64,000 nucleotides of DNA from Orbilia blumenaviensis (taxonomy: Eukaryota > Ascomycota > Orbiliomycetes > Orbiliales > Orbiliaceae), in assembly GCA_036872755.1 (NCBI GenBank), contig JAVHNS010000020.1:124001-188000 (forward strand), in the 5' to 3' direction. Positions within the stretch are counted from its first letter, which is position 1. Each line of letters starts with the position of its first letter. Positions 11,836-24,412 of the stretch are shown here, piece by piece. The notes beneath the pieces were generated by a model, which saw only the letters and a list, made by a program, of their open reading frames with translations, had not been told where the DNA came from and did no database searches. A program made the translations under genes and the position numbers.

Positions 11836-14800
11836 TATTATTTTTGATATCGATATTCTTTTGTTTCTTTTCTTTCCAATATGTAAATTAAGTTATAATC
11901 TGCTATATTGAAAATCGATAGATAGAGATATAGATGTGGCAGTGCAGCGCCCGGTGATATGTCCTGATATCCCGATGTATTAAAATCTATTCGATAGCGG
12001 ACAGTCGATTAAGAACTATACAGACTAGACAGGGGAGACTTAGAGGAGGGCAGAAGGTGGCGATATATAGATCTTTCCATCTTCCCATTAAGCCATTGTA
12101 TTTAGTAAAGTCGTATCATATCATGTACCTGTACAAAATATAACACGCACAGCCATCGTCGACACCATATCGAGCAACTCTTTCGACTGCGACAGGCAGT
12201 GCGAACTACCATGGCAGTTTCAGTCTTCTGCCCCCTCAAAACGCTGGTCTGGTAATGCTACCCAATGTCAACATGCTGCGGGTAGGCAGCTTAACCCTGC
12301 AAAATCTTTTCGGACGGCGAAAAATCTCAGCTGGGCAGAACATTCCGTGCGCTAGCGTCGGGTTTTCTGTTGTATCATTGGGGGTTTTCATGTCTTGACA
12401 CCCGGAGCCATTCTTGCTTTGGAAAAGCGTAGATGCAAGCCCGAATCCAAATGGAGGAAGAATAGCATTAAATCGGGTATACCGAGCCGCCGACTGACGA
12501 ATGAAGATGGTCGGTGCTTTCCCCTTGTTATTGAGCTATAGTTTCTTTCGAACTTCTTACTACCTAACTCTCTGACGTCTGTTTCGGCCCCGCCAAATTT
12601 TTCTTCTTTCTTTCTTTATGCAATATACGCACCGCCTTCGAAAGCCATGGGCTGCAGGGAATTTCCTGGAAGACGCAACCTAGGGGTCTGCCTACGATTG
12701 TGGCTTTCGATCGGGAAATCGGAACATACACCAAAGTCTCATGTTGTGCAGTTGGGTTTAGATTCTGCTATTCATTTTTGACTAATAGTTCTTTTTTTCT
12801 TATACATATTGAGTTCTAATTTGACTAGTTCGCATGACATTCGTGTGCCGACGACTGCCCCTCGCAGCTAGCATGCAAGTCCGAGTCGTTGTGGGGGATT
12901 CAGGTATTTTTAAGTCCTTCACTGCACGTCTACGTGTAGCTAGGAGTCAGAAACTCGTGATCTATATGAAAGAGAATGTCTGTTTATAGGCGTTCTGTCT
13001 CACATTCTCGAATCGGTCCTGGCTTTCTTCGCTGATGTTTCAATCGCCTAACTATGTAGCCCCGGTCCTAGTCTAGACTCGGTCATGGGCATAGGTAACA
13101 AGGTTGTAAGTGTTAACGAGTTTCAGTGCTGTTTCTTTAATTATAAACATTTCTACACAAATCCGCGTAGATTTTTTAGATATTTATGGTGGTTTCATCA
13201 GTGCACCAATTAACTCTTCGCAATATGGCTCTATACTAATATCAAACCAAGGATATGGAGTGTGTCTTCACAATCGTGAGGCCAGACCCAGACGTTTGCG
13301 CAATCATCCCCACATATGAAGCAGGTCTTCAGACGAAAGTTATTAATATATATACATGGTCAAGATGCTTCTTTCTTTCTTTTTTGTTTTTCCCTGGCGT
13401 GCATTTCCGGGAGTTGTCTTTTTATCTCTTTGACTAGACCAGACTGGTACACAATCGGCGTCTCCTAATGTATACCGTCGGGTTTTATTGCATGTCGGTA
13501 TCGATTGTCTCTAACGGTAGGCTAGACGGAAAGCTTAGGCGAAGTAGGTGGATTGCTAGGAATCATATTGATTTTGGGGGCACTGATCGACTGGTAGCTC
13601 ATCATAGGGCTGTGTGCTATTTTCCAGAGCCTATTTTTCGTACCTTCCTATCTATCCTTTTTGGTAGTTGATTCCGGGGTAGTCTGATTTGCATTATCCA
13701 CATACTTTAAGGCAGACAGATCGAGTTGTTGACTGGATTCACTATGGGCGGACACAAGGCGAATTATGGGGCACGTGTGCAAGAAGTGGAGAACTGGATG
13801 AGTCTTCACAAAAGCAGTATGTCTATGCGAGAATGCTAAATACATATTCATTGGATGTCTGAAGTGTGTCGACTGCCTAAATTAACGGTATAAGTAACGG
13901 AGAGAGAGAGACTGGGATGGGATGACTCCTAAGGGTCTCGTAACGTAACTAAGTAATTAATAATTTAAGATCCAGCTATAGATGCCCCCGAAGTTTATGC
14001 TCCCAGTTGGCTATCATACCACCCGCTAACGACTTAGGACCCGGATCCACCAACAGGTCTATATTGTATATAAAGGAAATTACAGTTAAACGATCCAAAT
14101 CTGACTTAATCGACGATACGAAACACGCATATTCCTTAGTCTCTCAGGCGATACGACAAATTGATTGTATAGCGCCACAGACTGCTCTGAAAGCCTCCTA
14201 ACTTCATTATCGAGTCTTTCAATATCTTTTTCGTTTTCTGCCATCCATATAGTAGACTGAGCCCTGGCTGCTTTGAGGCTTTCGATTTCTTTAGAGATTT
14301 TGTATTTGTGTTCGGCGATGGTTTCATGGATATCGCCGTTGAGGGTTTTGTAGCAGCGAGGCATTTGTTAAATATATCTAGATTTGTAATTATATCCTCT
14401 GCCAGTGCTGGTGGCTGGGCTCTTTGTGACTCGAGATCCTAGGAAGCAGCTATACCAATATTGTATCATGTATATTGTACTAGAGATTTTCCAAAGATAT
14501 ACGTGAGCTTGAAAGCGAAGTAGTTGGTAGTACTATAGTGCTTGTAACACTCGCGCATTGTAACGCACCGGGCACAGGCCAATTATGTGAAGGTATTACA
14601 CATCAACTCGGCCCTGTCTCTGAGTAGGGCATACTAGTATGTAGATCGTTGACCCTGATCAATTGGTTAGGAATAAGGCTCGATGCTTTATCACGTGAAA
14701 ACCGTATACACTTCATTCTTAAGAGCATATTATATTATTCCGAATATATGTATAATTCCTTAGGCCTAACCGCTATGCAACTCGTGAAGATAGTTCCGGC

Positions 14801-15232
14801 ATTTGGAAGTATCGTCAATGATCGAGATTATATGATTAATAATAATTGCCCACCAAATATATTGGTATCTAGTCCGTATATATACCCAGGTCACCAGTTG
14901 GCTAACATTGCGCTGCATTGCCACCCAGCCGACCGAATCACAGTTTCCGATAGGTGATCTGACAGTATTCGGACATGGCGAAACTCCTCCAGGTCATTCA
15001 AAATACAACATCTGCGGAAATAACAGAAGAATGTGATATATGAGAAGTGTGAACAAACATTGACATTGCTATTGAAACTCTAAACATTGGCATAGAAATT
15101 ATTGCTAAGTGAGCTTATTTTAGGATATAACCCTTTATCTGCTAGTGTTGATAGTGTGCACGTGTGTGTAGCACTTTTCTAATACTTAGATGTAGGCTCC
15201 AAACTAGGTTGTATACTTAAGAAATATTTCTC
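11836..15232. other. 3.4 kb intergenic region with one doubtful small ORF
   Basis: Upstream DNA of the 2EXR-like gene and 3' flank of the large knuckle-protein gene. GATATC/ATCGAT-rich sequence occurs at 11845-11980, next to the 2EXR-like start. Apart from the small coiled-coil frame at 14086-14364, no coding signal is seen. No repeats longer than short homopolymers were noticed. Confidence 0.6.
14086..14364 (-). CDS. Putative small coiled-coil protein (92 aa)
   Basis: A 92-codon frame starting MPRCYKTLNGDIHETIAEHKY. Residues about 10-65 are rich in Glu/Lys/Leu/Ile/Arg with hydrophobic spacing suggestive of a coiled coil (ISKEIESLKAARAQ, NEKDIERLDNEVRRLSEQSV). Codon choice and the tidy ATG look more coding-like than other frames nearby, but no homologous family comes to mind, no second exon was found, and the region is otherwise empty. 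It could be an orphan gene, the remaining exon of a decayed gene, or chance. Function unknown. Confidence 0.35.
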   Translation of the reverse strand: MPRCYKTLNGDIHETIAEHKYKISKEIESLKAARAQSTIWMAENEKDIERLDNEVRRLSEQSVALYNQFVVSPERLRNMRVSYRRLSQIWIV

Positions 15233-18200
15233 TTACTTCCTCCTCTTGGTGACACCTCCACTCTTAACAGCTGTAATCTTTGGGGCAGGCTTACTCCCAA
15301 CTTTCCCAGCCGTCGGTTTCAATGGCGCCCTCCTAACTGCCCTTTTACTTGAAGTTGCTTTTTCTAGCGCTTTACTCTCATCCTTTTTCGAGACTGTAGC
15401 TACAGGCTCTTTGAGAGTATTTGTCGCAGCTTTCCTGGTTAGAGAACTTGTCGGCGTTTCTATCTCGACCTTCTTTGTTGCAGACCTTGCCAAGGTCTTC
15501 TTCGTAGACTTACTTGTCGAAGACTTTAATACGGTTCCAGGTGGCGCGCGGGGTGTTTTCCTATACACTGTTGTGGTCTTCTCCCCCGTCGTTCCTGGCG
15601 TCTTGATCATAACCTTCTTGATTCTGGCGGGTGTTTTAATTTCTTTTCGCTGGTCCTCCTCTTCTTCCTCTGGAAGTGACTCTTTAGCGTTATTGGAAAT
15701 AATCCTTAGGCTGCGGCGGCTCGGGGTTTTGGGCTCCATTGATTCTTTCGGTATCCTGCGAGACGAAGTCGGAGCCTGTTTCCTCAATGTTGGTAGCTTT
15801 ACGTCCCGCTCTTCTTCATTATTCTCCTCCTCTGCTGGTTCGCCCTGTTCCTATTTTCAAGATATCAATTTGATGTATTTAAAGGTCTCTAGACGTTGGA
15901 TTGGTTACCTCTTTAACAGTCCCGCTTACGTCTTCCCCACTGTCACTTTCCCCTTCAATGGGTTCTTCTGTGCTCTCATCACTTCCACTATCGCTGCTTT
16001 CATCGTCGCCTTCCTCCTCATCTTCTTCTTCCCTCACATGCGCCTTTTCTTTCCCTGTTACCCTTCCATCGTATTCAATTTTTCTTTTTTTAGATGGGGT
16101 TCCAAGCCCAGTCTCTTCGCTTTCTCCGAACCTATAGAGACGTACCAACGCCTGCTTTTGCCCTGGCTCTCTAATACTTTCAATCACCTCTGTGAAAACT
16201 TTGGGAGTTTTTCCCCTGGTAGTTTGCGTAAAGGTCCGTTCCTCAAATGCAACATCCTTACCATCCTTGGATTTGTAAGTTGATGTTTTTGAAACAACGA
16301 GCTTTGTGGCTGTGGTTACTTTTGTGGCGCTGGCGGGCACAAAAGACTTAAACCTGGCCTTGGATTTGTGAGTCGAGATCAAGTTCTCTGATGGAAGGGT
16401 AGGTGCCATCGTAGTTGCGCGAAGGCAGGTAGATGGCTGCCTTCGCTTTCTAGATGATGAAGGGGCGGGGGCGGGTTCAGAGTTGGAGCCCTGTGCTGAC
16501 GATGCTAAAGCCTTGGACTCCGTATTCTCAAATTCTCCATTTTGAGATCCCTGTTGCTCCTGCCCAATATTTTCAAGGCTCCTATCTTGTGCCGGTCTTG
16601 GGAACCCCGGTGCCTTTGAGATTTGAGTATCCAATTGTCCAGGAGTGAGAGCCTCAGCCTCGGCCTGTGGTGTGTCAGAAGGTAAGAACTCTGGCGTCTT
16701 GTATGTCTTCTTCTTCGCCTTCTTAACTCGTTCCTTGCGCTTGTTACTGAGGAACACGCTATCCGCTTGGCTGCTCACAATGAAAGTATTGCCAAGGTCC
16801 CGAGGCTCCCCAATATCATCGTCGACGTTATCGCCACCCTCTTTGTTCTGCTTCTTCTTCTTGCGAGGTTCGAAGTCTCGTTCGTCATCGCTGTCAGTTG
16901 CGTAGCCGGCATCGGTTTCCCAGAGTTTGCGCTTCTGGGACATATCTGGAGTTTGGGGCTGGAATCGGGACGAATTCGATCTGTTGGGTTTCGTGGCTCT
17001 CGTGCCCTTGTCTGTGGCATCTGGTGCTTTACCATCCCCTCCATCACCAGTGTCGCCAGTATCACCGGTGCCACCGGTGCCCCCACCAGTACCATCACCA
17101 GTAGTACCATCACTACCGTCACCAGTCCCAGGCCCAGCCCAATCTGGCCAGCACCTACCGTAATGGACGTGTGCCTTAGCCTCGCCCTATGGAAAGGAAA
17201 TCAAAGTCGATGAGCAATCACATAAATATGACGTTGTAAAACGGGTTGATATATGAGTACACCAACTTGCGGCCATATCGTATATACCCATAGTAAAGAA
17301 TACTGGGAGAGGAATTTTCTGTTAAACTTACCAATCGAGTAGTCATCTTACCGCAATGGAGACATCTCTTCTGATTTGACCTCTTTGATCCGTCGCTCCT
17401 TGTCCCCGCAACCGGTAATGTCACTTCCAGATATTTTTTGATAGCCTTTCCTATTTCTTCTGTGGTTTTACCAGTCAAATCGATGATTGGCTTCCCATTT
17501 GAATCTACGGCTGCCGTGACTTTTTTGTCTTTGTCATCCTTTTTGTCTTCGACTTCATCGTCATCTTTCTTTTTCTCTTTGTCTTCGTCTTTTTCTTTCT
17601 CTTCTTCGTCTTTGTCTCCGTCTTTCCCTTCCCCCTTCCCCCCCCCTCCTCCTCCCACACCATCACCACCACCATCGTCATCGCCATCGCCATCAGGGCC
17701 AGGCATCTCCGTCCCCGGTAGAGTCGGATCTCCTCCAGTACCAGGCAGTTTCCCATCAGGACCAGGTGGGGGCGGCAGGCCAAGAGGTTTACCGTCCGAC
17801 TTAGATATCATCTTCCCTGTATCACCATACCAATTGACCCCCGGCAGCATATCCGTGATATAAAATTGAGTTGGATGCCCAGGAACCGTAGTGTCAACCG
17901 GTGCAGCCTTTTGTAAATCCGCAAAGTTAACCTCGGAAGCATTATTCCTCCATTTATCATATGCAGTCTTATCGCCACTAAATCGGCTTCGGAACCAGGC
18001 TTCGTTGCCTAGTTGAAGATGTCTTCTTGGACCCGTCCAGTCCGGATCTGAACCTGAGTCTGATGGCGGTGCGGGCACAGGGTCAGGTTTCCCTAGTTCT
18101 CCTCGAGCTGCTGCTCCGTTTTCGAGAACCCCATCGGGGAGCCTGATCTTGAAGTCAGAGTCACCGTCGGCGGGCTTGGTGGTGGGTGCTATGTATGAAT

Positions 18201-21200
18201 TAGGCTCCCAGAAGGGGCGTGGAAGATTTTTAGTTTCAATAGTAACTCTAATATCCTCGATACATTTTCGGTTATCCTTGGTGGGTTCTTGTATGTCGCG
18301 TATCCCTCTGGTGTAGTGAGCATGGCAGCTAGTGGCCAGGTCGGTTGACTTAACTCCACTCGAGCGGGCTGATTTCAGGATATTTGTGCGCTGGTAGACA
18401 TGTTGACCGCTAATTTTATAATCAGTGGCTACTAGGCGGCGTAGGAAGCCAGCAGGCATGTAGCCGCCGGAGCCTGTAGGACCTATGACTACATCGGGTT
18501 TCTTGCCATCACCATCTCCTTTCTTTTTGTCATCGCCTGCTTTCATCTTGTCGTCTGCTTTCTTTTTGTCGTCTCCCTTCTTTTTACCGTCGTCTCCCTT
18601 CTTTTTACCGTCGTCGTCTCCTTTCTTTTTGCTGTCATCGTCTCCCTTCTTTTTGACATCACCCTCCTCCCCATATTTGCCGTCATCCCCTTCCCCGTCC
18701 TTGCCCTTCTTTCCGCCTTTTCCACCCTTACCTTTCTTATCGTCCCCTTCTCCGCTTATGCTCGTGGCTGTGCCTTTACCATCCTCCACGCCCGTGCTTG
18801 TCCCTGTGCTAGGTTCCTCAGGAATATTGGGTTTCTTCCTACGCCCAGGAAGCTTAGGGCGCTTGGGTTCCGTCGGAGTCATTGGAATTTCGGGAGCCTT
18901 GGGTCCAGACGGAGGGGGAGGGATATATGGTGGTGCATCCCCTGGCTTCCAGGTGTCCTCATCCGCTCCGCTGTCATCTTGGTCTGAATCGTGGCTGGTG
19001 CTGCCGCCCAGCCCCCCTCCACCTCCTCCACCTGGTCCTCCACCCCCTCCACCTTCTCCTGCCCCCCCCTCATCTACGATTCCAAAATCGAGTCCCTCCG
19101 GTGGCGGCTCAGAAAGGTTTCGCACAATGGGTTCTACGCCATCAAAGGCCCTAGGGTCTCCATGAAGTTTTGCAAAATTAGGGTCTGCGGCAAACCCATC
19201 CTCAAAGTCTGGTCTGACGAGAGCTGCTCCATCGCCATCTACCCCGTTTATTTTGAACGGACATACGTCTGCGTGTGCAGTGCCCTGTGGGGTTGGAGAA
19301 AAGAGTTATAATGTTGGTATATAAAATTGGTTGAGCTTGTTTTTGGGAGGGAGGGGCATACCTGTGTTCCACGAGCTTTGCCACAGAACGGGCAGTTCTG
19401 TGCGCCGCCGAAGGCCTGGTTGACGATGACTTAGTTAGAAAAATCTGTATTTAAGTACTTTGAGAAGGGAGGGTGGGTTGTCTCGCGAGCTAGACTTCAC
19501 GTATGAAGCAGCAAACGGAAAAACAATGTTTAATAAGATAGCTGTATATTGTCGCGTGATACTAACAAATGCAGCTTCCATGTATCCCTCTCCGGTAACC
19601 TCACGCCAATGAGGACAAAGACGATATCTTGCTGATGTCTGGCAGCATTAATTGAAACTGTTAGCTCTTTACACTATGGTACTTTCATATCTATTATAAA
19701 AATATTATAGACGGAGGGATGAATGAAACAAAAAAATTACCTGTCTCGCCGCTGGAACTGGCAGAGCTCCGACACACTCAGGACACTGGTCGACAGCTTC
19801 TTTGCGTAGGAACATTCCACTAGAAGCATTTGTTCGTTGTACCCACAGACTGTGACGTCCCTGGATGATAGGTGCGTCTGGTGGTCTGTGGATGTTAAGT
19901 GCGAGTTGACTCTATTTGTTGATGTTGATGGTTAGCACTCAACCACTGGGTAGATGGATGGATGGATGGATGGATGGATGCTGGGATCGTGTTGTTTGTT
20001 GGTGCTGGTGTCTTTGGTACAGCGCCGAGGTGGGCGTAGCTATACTACGAGACTAGGCGTAGCTATTGGTGAGGTGATTGAAGAGGGGAGGTGAGGCTAA
20101 AAGTCTTACACTGAGATCACCCCAGTGACGGATCTGTCGCAATCCTTGTGCTGCCCCGCCTGGGCCAGTCACCATGTCCAGAATTCGACGGTTGGCTTCG
20201 TTTACAGCATCTATTTTATCACAAACGCTCTGTATTAGGAAAATGTACCCTTTACGAAGTAATCGAAGGGAAGAGAGGAGGAGGAAAGGGTAGCGTACAG
20301 TGATCAAAGGGCCGCTGGCTTTCTGGCCCCCTATTGTGGTCTGCTGATGAGATGGATACTGATTGTGCGAACATGCTGCCATCTGGCTTGGTGGGGTCTC
20401 GCAAAGGCGGTATTGGAATAGGCGGTGACCCAGTGGCTAATATTTTGATCATAGTTAGTGAATTCTTTAGTTATTCGTGAGTTTTACAAGATGGAGTGAC
20501 AGGGCAAAAATGGAAAAGGTGTGGTCCAGGCATATGGAAAGGGGATATATGAGGAGCGTGGATGTATACGTATAGGCCCTTTTTCGTCTGCAGGTCCAGC
20601 CCCAGTGTCGTCTACTTTGCCGGTGCCGAAGTAGTGGTACCACTACAAGGTGTTACATTACGATGCCAGAGTTAGCTGGCTATCACCATCTACAATTACA
20701 TAATTTCTTTTGGGATTAGAAGTTTTTCGTACCTGCTTGTAGACTCGAAGGTCAGTTTGGTGGTGACGAGTATCGGGCTCGGCGATTGCATCCTTATCCT
20801 CATCCTCATCGTCTGTTTCATCGTTTTCATCATCTTCCTCGCCTTCGTCATCATCATCATTACTACAACTACTGTCGTTTTCACTTTTACCCCAGTCCGA
20901 GTCACCCCAGCCTTCGGTCATTTTGCTAGTAGGTGGTTCTACGCGGGTGCTGTCTACAGACTCGACTTTTTCCTCCCTTTCCTCTTCCCCCCCCTCCTCT
21001 TCTATCTCTTCTGACTCACTCGGAGTGATAACCTCTTTCACCCGCCGGAGACCCATGGATGTTAGTTCTATTGCCTCCGGGTTGATAGGCTGCCTATGCA
21101 GAGATTTGAAACTATATTTTGGAAGAGCAGTGTTTTTTAACAATAATGATGGTCTAGCACCAGAGACTGGGCGAGAAGAGGGGGCTGCAAAGCCGATTGT

Positions 21201-21465
21201 GAAGGGGAATGAGTCGGATGGGATGTTAGGGACTTGGTAGGCTGGCTTATTATTTCTACTATTTCAAAGGTATTTAATTAGTATGTATTTGGGATATTAT
21301 GAAGGGCAGCTACGGGTGACTAGGACGAGGGTTTGCTTTTCTTCAATGATTATTCGAATGCACCTTAGTGTTTATATAATATATATGATATATATATATA
21401 TGAGTATATGCATACCTGATGTTTGGAGCAAGCTGTCGTTGGGGTGTCGTGCCGTCTATATCCAT
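15233..21465 (-). CDS. Large low-complexity protein with three intron-split CxxC...(H)xxxC zinc-knuckle-like modules (1683 aa)
   Basis: Eleven exons join in phase: 21465-21416, 21258-20733, 20642-20570, 20436-20299, 20210-20110, 19911-19741, 19638-19563, 19429-19362, 19284-17332, 17186-15909, 15850-15233 (5052 nt with stop). Most acceptors follow CTAAC-type branch sites. Three metal-knuckle-like modules are visible: C339-x2-C342...C361, C391-x2-C394-x10-H405-x3-C409, and C1042-x2-C1045-x14-H1060-x3-C1064; each is interrupted by a phase-0 intron between its halves. The rest is low complexity: an acidic stretch near residues 100-160, Gly/Pro-rich runs after 450, KKKGDDD-type repeats near 610-670, a Gly/Asp/Thr run after 1064, basic NLS-like RKKKKQNK, then Ser/Glu- and Lys/Thr-rich tails. 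I infer a nuclear, possibly nucleic-acid-binding protein, but know no named family. The least certain junction is 19430-19562 (donor GTATCA). A split into two genes, the second starting at the ATG at 16943, is possible, but the frame is open across that point. Confidence 0.7.
19954..19980. repeat. (ATGG)n microsatellite inside an intron
   Basis: About seven tandem GATG units in the intron 19912-20109 of the large knuckle-protein gene. Confidence 0.9.
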
Positions 21466-22650
21466 GTCCGGAAACCTAGACTCTGGACATATTATATTGT
21501 ATGCAATACAATTAAAATAAAATATCGATAGATCGATCCTGTAATACCGCAGTCCGTTCGCTCAGACCGGTATTTAGTTTTTTCCTAGATTCGACCACGG
21601 TTTGTCGAATAGTATCGGAAAAGCGGTGATATCTGAAGAGAGGTGTATGTATGCTGATAGTATGATTATACAAATAGCAAGGTCAAGATCTGGAGGGGAA
21701 TAGAGGAGCTAGCTGATAACTAGGAAACCGTCTTCCATTGTTCGCACCAACCAAGCCACGAACACCATATCTCGCATATAATCATATCTTTTTCTTTCGG
21801 CGCGTCAGGTTCTTGAAATGTCAAGGAAATAACTATAGTCATTAAGCAAGTATTTCAACCTGGGCCAGCCGTGGAATCAATGTTGGAACGTTCTGTTGGA
21901 AAAACCAAGGCGTTTTCGTTGTCAGTGTGGTATTTTGTGCCCTCCTCGAGAACAAAGAAAACCCCAACTTTTTCTCAGATGCAATGAGCTCCACTTCTTC
22001 AACCCCACCGCCACCGCCATGAAAGAAACTCTTTTTGGAGGGGGTACTGACGCGTCTTTTTGGGCACGATGGCGGGGCATTTTGGTTTGGTTTGGTTTGT
22101 TCTTTTTTTTTTTTTTGCGTGTGTCTAACATTGATTGATTGGATGAGCTAAGAGTTGTAGTTTATTACTGGGCCAGCTTTATGCGATTGCAATTGGAATA
22201 AAGCTTTGAAGTTGAAAAAGGGCACCTCAGCTCTGTTGCAAAAAAACAGTATGCAATGCATATGCCACATGGACCTTGGAACTGGATCGGGGTTAATGAT
22301 GTTGTCAATCGAACAACCATGGAACAAGCTCAAAGTCGGGCGTTCGAGCTTTCCGGCTGGTCCTAAAAGCCGAGTAAAAACTTAACCAAGACCAACCCCA
22401 ACCAGAAAGAATAAGAAGAAAATGGTCTGTGGGCCTCCAGAATTAAGAACAGGGTCCCTAACTCTGAAACGTGCGCTGATTGCTGCCTGGTCACATCATC
22501 AAATCCTCTCTCGCTGATGCAGCGGTGGGAAACCCGGGTCGGTTAGGCCTGGTGCTCTCGGGCAAAGTGGGCCTAATTCGGTTTTCCCACCTCATCGCCT
22601 GTGAAATTCGGGGAGGGTGGATCCCCTTTTTTCCGCCCCTTCCCTTATTG

Positions 22651-22679
22651 TTTTTTTTTTTTTTTTTTTTTTTTTTTTT
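22651..22679. repeat. T29 homopolymer run
   Basis: Uninterrupted run of 29 T followed by GGGTGG; no adjacent retroelement sequence is seen. Confidence 0.85.
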
Positions 22680-23429
22680 GGGTGGTTAATCGTGGACCTG
22701 CGTCATGCATAATCTTTTCGTTCTTGGGTCGGGTTTGGGTCAGAACAGGACAAGACTAGGGAAATAGACATGGGAGAGATGAACACAAAAAAAACGGGGG
22801 CTGGTATGTTTTGTGCTTGTTCTCTTGGTGTTTCTTGGGGAAAAAAGAGAAAAAGATCTTGTGGGTGCATATGAGATCGATCTCGATATTGTGTGACATA
22901 GTTACCCGTTGCTTATATTCTATGCGATGGAACTACTTTGAATCATGGATTGCAAAAAGATTGATTCTTCCATCCGCAAATACTTAAATGTAAGGATACA
23001 TTACTCGAATATGAGCGTGAATTATGGGATTGAAAATCATGATACAGTAAATGACAGAGCCCTCGACTCGGGGAATATCAAATAGGGCGAATTTAGAAAG
23101 CAGGCTCGACCTTGGTTCACGACGGCAGCAATAAGTCTAGCCAGCCCTTCTAGGATCAGTTAGTGCGAGAGATATGCATAAAATGATGGATGTTGCTGCA
23201 CGACTGAACTCGTCAACTGGAGAGATAGGACATGTAGCTAGCCATACAAGGACCCTTACCCATGGCCATGGCGGCCAGGCCCAAGCACCCACCAAGAAGA
23301 AAGTCAAAATCAACTTTATATAAAAAAAAACGAATTGGTTTTAGCTTCGCGCGAGGTCTCGTTTACTTTTTTACTTTGCCGGGAGCCGTGGGATAAGGAC
23401 AAGTCGCCTGATACGATCCGGAGTTACCA

Positions 23430-23455
23430 CGCACGCACGCACGCACGCACGCACA
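23430..23455. repeat. (ACGC)n microsatellite
   Basis: Six or more CGCA units in tandem. Confidence 0.9.
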
Positions 23456-23826
23456 GTAAAACCAGATGCACGTACGCACACAAGCCAAACGCAACTAGAC
23501 CAGACCAGATTGAAATCTTATGGTTACTTCTGGATCAAACGCATGCATGTAAATACTTAATATGCATGCAAAGCAAAGGGGAGAAGACGAAAGAAGAGGA
23601 GAGAAAAAGAGGGGATATGGCCAGATGGCATTGGAAAAGTTAAGGGTTTAATCAAGTGCCATGTGGAAGAAGATGGGGATCAGGTGCATTTCGCATCCAC
23701 GTTTTTCAGATTTCCTCCATGATTCAATTCGACCGATCGCGAGTTCGACAGCTGTAATATCAGTTCGTAGTATACATAAGCGCATGTGCGCAGAGTTGAT
23801 CTTATAAATTTATAGACGGACAGACC

Positions 23827-23860
23827 AGTCTCCAGTCTCCAGCCTCCAGCCTCCAGCCTC
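23827..23860. repeat. 7-bp tandem repeat (CTCCAGY)n
   Basis: Five heptamer units alternating CTCCAGT and CTCCAGC. Confidence 0.85.
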
Positions 23861-24332
23861 CTGCACAGACGGATATTTGACACTTAATATTTTTGAAGTG
23901 TCAGGTTTAAGACTTTTTTGTGGATCTACAAGTAATTAAGCTAACACTGACGTTCATATAATTATCGTCTGGCTATGCATGCTGAAATAGTGTTATAGAA
24001 TCGACTGTGCATGCGGTCGAGACCGTTCTTCCAATTGCAACAGTTGAAAAGACATTGCATTTAACGAATCACAAAACGTCACCTCGAGTCTGTCTATGCC
24101 CTTTGTATAAATTTATAACCAGTCCTGGTATATTTATGTATGTACCTATATTACCGTATATGAGTCGGGCATAGTGCGACCGAGTGTTCTATTTATACAA
24201 TTCATGGGATATATATGTCGTCCACGAGGCAAACTCGCACTCGATTAATTAATTATAAGTCCACGAGGCGTGCGGGTTTTTAACTAAGTCTTGCTTGGAA
24301 TGCACCGGCCATGGATATAAAATATACATACA

Positions 24333-24353
24333 TACCTAGGTAGGTAAGTACTT
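24333..24353. promoter_or_regulatory. TACCTAGGTAGGTAAGTACTT motif
   Basis: Copy of the recurring CCTAGGTAGGTA word, about 2.6 kb before the CET1 start codon and close to where the pyrimidine-rich leader-like sequence begins. Role inferred from recurrence only. Confidence 0.35.
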
Positions 24354-24377
24354 AAATACGTCGTACATACGCACATA

Positions 24378-24412
24378 CAGACAGACAGACAGACAGACAG
24401 GCAGACAGACAG
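24378..24412. repeat. (CAGA)n microsatellite
   Basis: About nine tandem CAGA units with one G substitution. Confidence 0.9.

Noticed and set aside
17438..19165. Several 90-226-codon plus-strand frames rich in Ser/Pro
   Set aside because: They are antisense shadows of the Asp/Lys/Gly-rich exon 17332-19284 of the minus-strand gene.
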